Assembly: GCF_001428825.1 (NCBI RefSeq)
Contig: NZ_LMIT01000013.1
Coordinates: 441,605-488,731, forward strand
Reading direction: 5' to 3'
Origin: Nocardioides sp. Root240
GTDB taxonomy: Bacteria > Actinomycetota > Actinomycetes > Propionibacteriales > Nocardioidaceae
Length of the DNA: 47,127 bases
Every line of letters begins with the position of its first letter. Position 1 is the stretch's first letter. Positions 41,191 to 47,127 of the stretch are shown here, one piece after another. The notes beneath the pieces are model-generated. The model searched no databases, had not been told where the DNA came from, and was given only the letters and a program-made list of their open reading frames with translations. Both the position numbers and the translations under genes were made by a program.

Positions 41191-42102
41191 TCAGCGAAAC
41201 GGGCCGATGAACAAAATGACCAGTGCCAGCAGTGCGATCAGCACCACGCCGGCGGTCGCGGCCGCCGCCAGCGGTCGCCGCCGGGCGACCCACTCGGCCG
41301 CCTGGTAGCCCAGCGAGATGAGCGCCAGGACGACCGTGACGTGCAGGAGCACGGCGAGCGCGATCCCACTGACGCAGCCGGCGACGGCGAACCGGCCCCA
41401 GGTCAGCCCGAGCAGCAGCGGGACGACGACCGCGGCGGCCAGCCCGCCCACGAGCTCCTCGAGGAGGGGCCGCTCCCCCATCCACGGCAGCACGTCGACG
41501 ACGTCGAACAGGTCCAGCGTCGCGAGCACCCCGAGCAGCGTGATCGCCAGCAGGGTGCCGATCGCGGTGGCGAGGTAGCGCGCGTGCCGTGCCTTCGACC
41601 ACGCCGTCGAGCCGCCTCGGATCGTCCCCAGGGTGACGGCCGACCAGACCAGCCAGCTGCGCACCGGACCCGTGTCGGTGTCGCGCATCGCGTCGCGGAA
41701 CACCCGGTCGGCGGCGACCCGGTCGAGGACGTGGCCCTCCTCGGACAGGTAGCTCGCCGGCTCGTGCGGGCCGTGCACGAGGCCGTCGTGGAGCAGCGCC
41801 GGCGGCAGGTGCCGCCCCGTGCGCGGGACCAGCCACGTGAAGATCGTCGGCACCGAGGTCAGGTCCGACTCGAAGCCGCCGAGGTCGGCCGGGACGAGCA
41901 GCACGCCGTACTCGCGGTCGCGGTAGGCCACCCGTCGCAGCAGCCGGAAGCGCTCGGTACGACGGTGCACGTCGCCGCGCTCCACCCGCTCGAGCACGAT
42001 GCGGGGCGGGCTGGCGGGGTCCGGCCGGTCAGCCGGGTCCGGGCCGTCGGTGCCGCCGTCGAAGAAGCGTCCGGGCTCCGCCGCGACCTCGACCGGCTTC
42101 AT
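41191..42102 (-). CDS. DUF1353 domain protein with C-terminal membrane helices
   Basis: 303 residues. Residues about 60-170 match DUF1353 by pattern (GVLLVPADLGGFESDLTSVP, HLPPALLHDGLVH, ADRVFRDAM). Four hydrophobic helices follow (about 178-200, 210-235, 240-265, 275-300). DUF1353 is of unknown function, often in phages and actinobacteria. The ATG shares one base with the stop of the metalloprotease gene, indicating coupling. Confidence 0.8.
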   Translation of the reverse strand: MKPVEVAAEPGRFFDGGTDGPDPADRPDPASPPRIVLERVERGDVHRRTERFRLLRRVAYRDREYGVLLVPADLGGFESDLTSVPTIFTWLVPRTGRHLPPALLHDGLVHGPHEPASYLSEEGHVLDRVAADRVFRDAMRDTDTGPVRSWLVWSAVTLGTIRGGSTAWSKARHARYLATAIGTLLAITLLGVLATLDLFDVVDVLPWMGERPLLEELVGGLAAAVVVPLLLGLTWGRFAVAGCVSGIALAVLLHVTVVLALISLGYQAAEWVARRRPLAAAATAGVVLIALLALVILFIGPFR

Positions 42103-42848
42103 CAGCAGCGCCCCTGCCCGAGCCGGACCAGGCCGTTGCGGTCGCCGGTGCTGAAGTCGCCCTGCCCGAGGTAGTCGGCGAACATCAGCTCCGCCGGCGA
42201 CTCCACGTGGTCGAGGCCGACGAGGTGGCCGAGCTCGTGGAGCAGGATCGCGCGGGCGCCCTCGTCGTCGTCATCGTCCTCGAGGTCGGCGTAGGCGTCC
42301 TCGTCGAGCGTCACCTGACCGGTGACGTAGCGCATCCAGCCGTCGGGGCCGCTCGAGACGGCGACCGCGCCGCCGACGCCGGCGACGTCGCCCTCGAGCT
42401 CCTCGACCTCGCCGGAGTCGGCCCACGCGACCAGCACCGGCTCCTTGCGGCCGGCCGGCACGAAGTCGCTCTCCCACGACGGCCGCCGGTCGGTGCGGCC
42501 CCCATAGGTGAAGCGCAGACCGGTCAGGTCGGACACCTCGGCGATCGCGTCCTCGACCAGCGCCTCCGCGTCGTCGTCGCTGCCGGGCGCACCGTCGGGG
42601 TTGATCTCGTAGCGGATCTCGCGACACGGGCTCCACGCGACGGGTGCCTCGTCGTCGTCGGGCTGGGTCTGGAGGAAGGCGTACACGCCGCCCGGCGGGA
42701 CGTCGGCCGGCGTACCGAGCGGGTCCTGGCCGATGCCGAGGACCCGGCGCAGCGCGGCGAGCTCGTTGCCGGGGCCGACGAAGAGCATCGCCAGCAGGAT
42801 CACCGCGCTCAGCAGCAGCGCGACCCCGGAACGCCAGCGCTCAGCCAC
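42102..42848 (-). CDS. Membrane-anchored matrixin-like zinc metalloprotease
   Basis: 248 residues: membrane anchor at about 8-24, then an extracellular domain with the metzincin motif HELGHLVGLDH (His204, Glu205, His208, His214) followed by a Met-turn candidate (AELMFADYL). An Asp-rich run (DDDDDE, about 191-196) precedes the helix. GTG start at 42846-42848 with GAGGAG, 5 bases off. The open frame to 43079 overlaps the TetR gene and was rejected. Probably cleaves surface or extracellular proteins. Confidence 0.88.
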   Translation of the reverse strand: MAERWRSGVALLLSAVILLAMLFVGPGNELAALRRVLGIGQDPLGTPADVPPGGVYAFLQTQPDDDEAPVAWSPCREIRYEINPDGAPGSDDDAEALVEDAIAEVSDLTGLRFTYGGRTDRRPSWESDFVPAGRKEPVLVAWADSGEVEELEGDVAGVGGAVAVSSGPDGWMRYVTGQVTLDEDAYADLEDDDDDEGARAILLHELGHLVGLDHVESPAELMFADYLGQGDFSTGDRNGLVRLGQGRC

Positions 42849-43482
42849 GGGGCTCCTCGGGTGTCGAGCCCCGGCCGTCGGAGGGCAGCTCGGTGCCCGT
42901 GGCCAGTGCGGCGTAGTCCCGCATGAGGCGCAACGCCTCGGCGCGGTCCAGCCGGGGATCCATGAGGGTGATCCGGAGACCGAGGTAGTCCTCCATCGCC
43001 AGCAGCAGCCGCGCGATGTCGGCTGCCGGCTGGCGCAGCGCGAAGACACCACTGCGCTCTCCGTCGACCAGCACGTCACGGTAGACCGCGACCTGGTCCT
43101 CGAAGACGTCGCTGAGGTACTGGCCCGAGTCCGCCGTCACCACGCCTGCCAGGAGCGGACGGAAGGTCGAGCGCCACTCGATGTCGTCGGGCCCCGTGGG
43201 AATGCCGAGCTCCATGACCCGGACGAGCTGGTGGCGCGGGTCGTCGAGCTCCGCGATCGCGGCGAGGCGCTCGCCGAGGAAGCGGGACATGACCTGGGCG
43301 TCGAGCGCCTGGCCGAGCGCGTCGTTGTCGCGGAAGTAGTAGCGGATGGCGTTCGGCGTCAGTCCCATGTGCCGCGCGACGGAGACCACGGTGACCTCGG
43401 TGCGGTCGTCGACCGCGATCAGGTCGAGCGCCGCGCGCAGGATCTCGCGCCGGCGTACCTCCTTGGTCGAGGGACGTGCCAC
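42841..43482 (-). CDS. TetR-family transcriptional regulator
   Basis: 213 residues. N-terminal HTH: REILRAALDLIAVDD, VTVVSVARHMGLTPNAIRYYF. The C-terminal ligand domain is not recognisable further. GTG start at 43480-43482. Divergent from the DmpA-like aminopeptidase gene with a TTTCAC-CTA-GTGAAA palindrome between, its probable operator. Its 3' end overlaps the metalloprotease start by eight bases. Confidence 0.9.
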   Translation of the reverse strand: MARPSTKEVRRREILRAALDLIAVDDRTEVTVVSVARHMGLTPNAIRYYFRDNDALGQALDAQVMSRFLGERLAAIAELDDPRHQLVRVMELGIPTGPDDIEWRSTFRPLLAGVVTADSGQYLSDVFEDQVAVYRDVLVDGERSGVFALRQPAADIARLLLAMEDYLGLRITLMDPRLDRAEALRLMRDYAALATGTELPSDGRGSTPEEPRG

Positions 43483-43607
43483 TTCCTGCTCCCTCCTGTC
43501 CCGGCGACGGGTCGCGCTGCGCGGCGCCCCACGTGCGGCCGCCGAGTCGTCAGGTTACTTGGCCTCCCTCACCTCCTTGCCAAACGGCGTGAGCCCTGTC
43601 ACATTGT

Positions 43608-43622
43608 TTTCACCTAGTGAAA
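43608..43622. promoter_or_regulatory. Palindromic operator for the TetR regulator
   Basis: Perfect inverted repeat TTTCAC-CTA-GTGAAA, 20 bp before the aminopeptidase ATG and 125 bp from the TetR start. Position and symmetry fit repression of the aminopeptidase-permease operon. Confidence 0.65.
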
Positions 43623-43642
43623 TAAACGTGACGGAGCTGCTG

Positions 43643-44764
43643 ATGACCCACCCCCGTGCCCGCGACCTCGGCATCGCCCTGGGCTCGTTCCCGCCCGGAC
43701 CGAACAACGCGATCACCGACGTGCCCGGCGTCCGCGTCGGCCACTGCACCCTCATCGAGGGAGACGGGACGCTCGCCGTCGGGCAGGGGCCCGTGCGCAC
43801 AGGCGTCACGGTGATCGAGCCCCGTCCGGAGGTCTGGGCCTCACCGGTCTTCGCCGGCTTCCACCTCCTCAACGGCAACGGCGAGCTCACCGGCCTGAGC
43901 TGGATCCAGGAGAACGGCCAGCTCACCACCCCCGTCGGCCTCACGAACACCCACGCCGTAGGGGTCGTCCGCGACGCCATCGCCACGGAGATCCACCGGG
44001 CCCGCGTCGGCGAGGACCACTTCTTCGCGCTGCCCGTCGTCGGCGAGACCTACGACGGCACGCTCAACGACATCAACGGCGGGCACGTGCGCCCCGAGCA
44101 CGTCGAGCGCGCCTTCGCCGCACTGTCGGGCGGCCCGGTCACCGAGGGAGCCGTCGGAGGCGGGACCGGCATGATCTGCCACGAGTTCAAGGGCGGCATC
44201 GGTACGTCGTCGCGCGTGGTGCCGAGCATCGGGCGCGACTACACCGTCGGCGTTCTGGTCCAGGCCAACCACGGCCGCCGCGAGCGGCTGCGCGTCGACG
44301 GCGTCCCCGTCGGGGAGCGGATCGGCAAGGACGTGCTGCCGAGCCCCCTCGACCAGGAGATGGCGATGGCCAAGGCCGGGAGCGGCTCGATCATCGTGGT
44401 GATCGCCACCGACGCCCCGCTGCTGCCGCACCAGTGCACCCGCCTCGCCCAGCGCGGCGCCCTGGCGATCGGACGCACCGGCGGTGCGGGCGAGACGCTC
44501 AGCGGCGACATCATGCTCGCCTTCTCGACCGGCAACACCGGCCTGCCCGCCATGACGCTGATCGAGCCCGAGGCGCGGACCCTGCCCGTCCAGATGGCCA
44601 CCGACCCGCTCGTCGACCGCCTGTTCGACGCCACCATCGACGCCACCGAGGAGTCGATCCTCAACGCCATGCTCGCCGCCCGCACGATGACCGGCCGCGA
44701 CGGCATCACCGCCCCCGCCCTCGACCACGACCTGCTCCGCGCGGCCATGTCCGCGCCCCGCTGA
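43643..44764 (+). CDS. P1/S58-family aminopeptidase (DmpA-like)
   Basis: 373 residues. N-terminal block NAITDVPGVRVGHCTL, middle GGGTGMICHEFKGGIGTSSR, and the autoprocessing site Gly248-Ser249 in GSGSIIVVIATDAP, matching the Ser250 start of the beta subunit in DmpA/BapA. Such enzymes self-cleave into two chains and release N-terminal D-, L- or beta-amino acids. ATG at 43643 with GGAG 8 bases upstream; an in-frame GTG at 43628 is an alternative. It is co-transcribed with an amino-acid permease, so it likely feeds on small peptides or amides. Confidence 0.92.
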   Translation: MTHPRARDLGIALGSFPPGPNNAITDVPGVRVGHCTLIEGDGTLAVGQGPVRTGVTVIEPRPEVWASPVFAGFHLLNGNGELTGLSWIQENGQLTTPVGLTNTHAVGVVRDAIATEIHRARVGEDHFFALPVVGETYDGTLNDINGGHVRPEHVERAFAALSGGPVTEGAVGGGTGMICHEFKGGIGTSSRVVPSIGRDYTVGVLVQANHGRRERLRVDGVPVGERIGKDVLPSPLDQEMAMAKAGSGSIIVVIATDAPLLPHQCTRLAQRGALAIGRTGGAGETLSGDIMLAFSTGNTGLPAMTLIEPEARTLPVQMATDPLVDRLFDATIDATEESILNAMLAARTMTGRDGITAPALDHDLLRAAMSAPR

Positions 44765-44780
44765 CACTGAGGAGACCACC

Positions 44781-46208
44781 ATGGAACCCACCACCTCCAC
44801 GGCGACACCCACGCCGGAGCAGTCCTCCACGGACGGCCTGGCGCCCGGGCGGCTCGGCGTCGCCGCCATCGTCTTCTTCGTCATGTCCGCAGCGGCACCT
44901 CTGACCGTCGTCGTCAGCGGGGCACCCTTCGCGGTGCTCCTCGGCGGCGTCGGCGGCCCCGGCGCCATGCTCGCCGCCGGTGTCGTCCTGATGCTGTTCG
45001 CCGCCGGCTTCACGGCGATGTCCCGGCACGTCACCAACGCAGCGGCCTTCTACGCCTACGCGACCCAGGGCCTGGGCCGGGTCGTCGGCTCGGCCACCGC
45101 GGTGATGACCACCGCCGGCTACGTCCTGCTGCTGCTCTCCTTCTACGGGTACGCCGCGTTCTACGGCCAGTCGGTCATCGAGGACATGGCGGGTGTCGAC
45201 GTGCCGTGGTGGGCGCTCGGCCTCGCCATCGTCGCGGCCATCGGCTTCATCGGCGCCCGCAACGTCGAGGTGGGCGCCCGCTTCCTCGCGGTGCTCCTCA
45301 CCGCGGAGGTCGCGCTCCTGGCAGGCGTCTCGATCGCCGTCCTCGTCAGGGGCGGCCCCGAGCCGCTCTCCCTGGCGCCCTTCGATCCCGGCAACTGGCT
45401 GGTCGGTCCGGGCGCGGCAGCACTCTTCGTCCTGGCCTTCGGGTCCTACATCGGCTTCGAGGGCACCGCGATCTACGCCGAGGAGGCCAGGCACCCGCAC
45501 CGCACCATCCCGCGAGCAACGTACGTCGCGGTCGCGTTCCTCGCCCTGTTCTACGCCTTCTCGTTCTGGTGCTTCGTCACGGCCTTCGGTGTCGAAGGCG
45601 TGATCGGCGCCGTCGCCTCACCCGACTTCGCCGACCTGCCGTTCGTCCAGGCCCAGGACTACCTCGGCACGTGGGCGATGAAGGTCATGGAGGTGCTCAT
45701 CGTCACCAGCTTCCTCGCCTGCCTGATCTCCTTCCAGAACGCCGCCTCCCGCTACCTCTTCTCGCTCGGCCGCGAGGGATTGCTGCCGGGCTGGCTCGGC
45801 CACACCGATCCGCGCCACTCCTCGCCGGCGCGCGCCAGCCACGTCCTGATGGGGCTGGGCATCGCGACCGTCGCGCTGTGCGCGGTGGCCGGCTGGGACC
45901 CGCTCCTCGACCTCGGCCTCCTGCCGTACGCCGCCGGCGTCGCCTCGATCATCGCCGCCCAGGCGATCTGCGCCGTCGCGGTCGTCGCCTTCTTCGCCCG
46001 GGACCGCCGCGGGTTCAGCGTCTTCCGCGCCCTCATCGCCCCCGGCCTCGGCGCCCTCGGCCTCCTCACCGGCCTCTACCTCGTGGTCTCCCACTTCGAC
46101 ATCGCCTCCGCCCAGACCGGGTTCGCCAACGTCATCCTCCTCACCATCCCCGTGCTCTTCTTCATCGGCGGCGGTGTTCGGGCACTCATGACGGCCGAGC
46201 GCGACTGA
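44781..46208 (+). CDS. APC-family amino acid permease
   Basis: 475 residues, about 12 membrane helices. The APC start motif is visible (GVAAIVFFVMSAAAPLTVV), then GSYIGFEGTAIYAEEARHPHRTIPRAT (helix 6 and the loop before helix 7) and FQNAASRYLFSLGREGLLP. Ribosome site GAGGAG; 16 bp after the aminopeptidase stop, same operon. Probably imports amino acids or amines related to the peptidase substrate. Confidence 0.93.
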   Translation: MEPTTSTATPTPEQSSTDGLAPGRLGVAAIVFFVMSAAAPLTVVVSGAPFAVLLGGVGGPGAMLAAGVVLMLFAAGFTAMSRHVTNAAAFYAYATQGLGRVVGSATAVMTTAGYVLLLLSFYGYAAFYGQSVIEDMAGVDVPWWALGLAIVAAIGFIGARNVEVGARFLAVLLTAEVALLAGVSIAVLVRGGPEPLSLAPFDPGNWLVGPGAAALFVLAFGSYIGFEGTAIYAEEARHPHRTIPRATYVAVAFLALFYAFSFWCFVTAFGVEGVIGAVASPDFADLPFVQAQDYLGTWAMKVMEVLIVTSFLACLISFQNAASRYLFSLGREGLLPGWLGHTDPRHSSPARASHVLMGLGIATVALCAVAGWDPLLDLGLLPYAAGVASIIAAQAICAVAVVAFFARDRRGFSVFRALIAPGLGALGLLTGLYLVVSHFDIASAQTGFANVILLTIPVLFFIGGGVRALMTAERD

Positions 46209-46614
46209 GTCGCGAACGCCGGGAATTCTGCTTTGGCCTCCGTCGGTCGGCGATCGGGTTCTCAAGCGGCAGCGACGAGAGGGCTGGGTGGGTGGTCGGG
46301 TCCGCCGGTCGGCTCTCGGTTGGTCGAGGAGGCCACGCGACGCCGTCGCCTCCCGCTGGTTGAGGTGCGAGGCGCCCCAGCGCCGAGCCTCGAAACCTCT
46401 GGCCATGATGCTGGAACTCCTCCTCGAGGATCCGTTGGTCGGTGGTGGCGTTTTCAAGCAGCAGCGACGAGAGGGCTGGGCGGGTGGCCGGGTCCGCCGG
46501 TCGGCTTGCAGACCGGCGCATGGGGCCCGGAACCGCTAGAAAACTGGCGAAAGCGCCCTGTGGAGAACCCGCACCTCACTAGCGTTCGAACAGGCGTTCG
46601 AGTAGAATGAACCC
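46209..46614. repeat. Repeat-rich intergenic region
   Basis: About 400 bp. A 53-bp direct repeat is present at 46262-46314 and 46454-46506 with three differences. Between them lies a GAGGTGCGAGGCGC...GCGCCGAGCCTCGAAACC element (about 46355-46396) resembling interspersed repeats frequent in Nocardioides-like genomes. No gene is supported. Confidence 0.6.
46586..46601. promoter_or_regulatory. SOS box (LexA site)
   Basis: TCGAAC-AGGC-GTTCGA is a perfect match to the Gram-positive/mycobacterial LexA consensus TCGAAC-N4-GTTCGA, 13 bp before the DUF222 start codon. Confidence 0.85.
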
Positions 46615-47127
46615 ATGACCTCGGACCCCTCGACCGCTGCACCCGCCGTGCTGCTGGCGCGCGCCGAGGACCTCGTGACCCAACGCCGACAGGTCGAGAT
46701 CCAAGCACTCCAGGTCCTCCTCGCCTGGGCCGACGTGTTCTCCGGCGACCCCCAAGCCCAGCCGGGCGCGGTGCCCGTACGGCGTGGTGGGCCGAAGCTG
46801 GTCCACCCCGGCGGCGACGGCACCCCCGGCATCAGCGATCTGGCGTTGGACGAGATCGCCATCGCCCGCTGCGAAGGCGTCGGCGCGACCCGACGGGCAT
46901 TGGCCGACGCGCTCGACCTGCGACACCGGCTCCCGCTCGTGTGGGCAGGCGCCCAGAAGCTCGAGTGCGAGACCTGGGTCGTCCGCCGGGTCGCGTCCCT
47001 GTCGCGCAAGCTCACCCGTGAGCAGGTCCGGATCGTCGACACCGCAGTCGCTGCCGCCCTGGGGCAGGCGCCGAACCGGATCCTCGCGATCGCCGAGGCC
47101 AAGATCATCGAGGCCGACACCACCACC
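46615..47127 (+). CDS. DUF222 / HNH endonuclease family protein (N-terminal part)
   Basis: The first 171 residues are visible; the right edge cuts the gene. The sequence (LLARAEDLVTQRRQVEIQAL, GISDLALDEIAIARCEGVGAT, ALADALDLRHRLPLVWAG) is the DUF222 domain, which normally precedes a C-terminal HNH nuclease that lies outside the window. Mycobacterial members (13E12 repeat family) are DNA-damage inducible, consistent with the SOS box just upstream. Start ATG at 46615-46617. Confidence 0.88.
   Translation, partial: MTSDPSTAAPAVLLARAEDLVTQRRQVEIQALQVLLAWADVFSGDPQAQPGAVPVRRGGPKLVHPGGDGTPGISDLALDEIAIARCEGVGATRRALADALDLRHRLPLVWAGAQKLECETWVVRRVASLSRKLTREQVRIVDTAVAAALGQAPNRILAIAEAKIIEADTTT

Noticed and set aside
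1..47127. Styrene oxide isomerase (StyC) or phenylacetaldehyde dehydrogenase route
   Set aside because: No small four-helix membrane protein of the StyC type is seen; the aldehyde dehydrogenase at 1965-3395 alone does not define the classical route.
1..47127. CRISPR arrays, rRNA or tRNA genes, insertion sequences
   Set aside because: No regular short repeats with spacers, no rRNA-like sequence and no transposase-like protein were seen.

Overview
The window is high-GC DNA (roughly two thirds G+C) with actinobacterial hallmarks: GTG starts, ATGA/TGATG gene overlaps, a six-protein Mce operon with YrbE and Mkl, a WhiB protein, a DUF222 gene behind a mycobacterial-type SOS box, and leaderless-looking promoters. 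A nocardioform actinomycete, plausibly Nocardioidaceae, fits best; this is inference.

Region 1 (about 1-28,200) is a catabolic and transport regulon, nearly all on the minus strand. Transcribed right to left it holds: two SCP2-like carrier proteins; a divergent pair, gshA (+) and gshB with a CoA-disulfide-reductase-like enzyme (-); a long operon styA-styB-yrbE-yrbE-mkl-mceABCDEF-RND transporter-PpiC; a MarR regulator; and an operon CoA-transferase, SDR, two glutathione transferases and an aldehyde dehydrogenase. Two crotonase-like proteins and the N-terminus of acetyl-CoA synthetase follow. The block CoA transferase-SDR-GST-GST-aldehyde dehydrogenase plus gshA/gshB/CoA-DSR/MarR has the composition of the isoprene cluster of Rhodococcus (isoGHIJ) and of the hybrid glutathione-dependent styrene cluster of Gordonia rubripertincta CWB2. 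The first enzyme here is a StyA/StyB-type styrene monooxygenase. The proposed route is: alkene to epoxide (StyAB), glutathione conjugation (IsoI-like GST), oxidation to the acid (IsoH-like SDR), CoA activation (IsoG-like), and glutathione removal (IsoJ-like GST), giving phenylacetyl-CoA or an analogue. GshA/GshB supply the thiol that actinobacteria normally lack. The striking feature is that styAB heads a complete mce lipid-importer operon, and that four promoters share a -35 box with an overlapping CTAAG-N3-CTTAG-like operator, also present over the marR start.

Region 2 (about 28,212-37,135) looks like an integrated element: tyrosine integrase and excisionase, an FRG-domain protein with five tandem repeats, a 616-residue protein of unknown function with a small membrane protein and terminator, a double zinc-knuckle protein, a 199-residue unknown coupled to a WhiB protein, and long non-coding stretches. 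The cargo could be defence-related, but that is unproven.

Region 3 (about 37,135-47,127) looks like ordinary chromosome: a small gene with a damaged start, a MocR regulator divergent from an EamA transporter, an aldehyde dehydrogenase, a TetR-matrixin-DUF1353 operon, a DmpA-type aminopeptidase with an APC permease, a repeat-rich spacer, and the start of an SOS-controlled DUF222/HNH gene.
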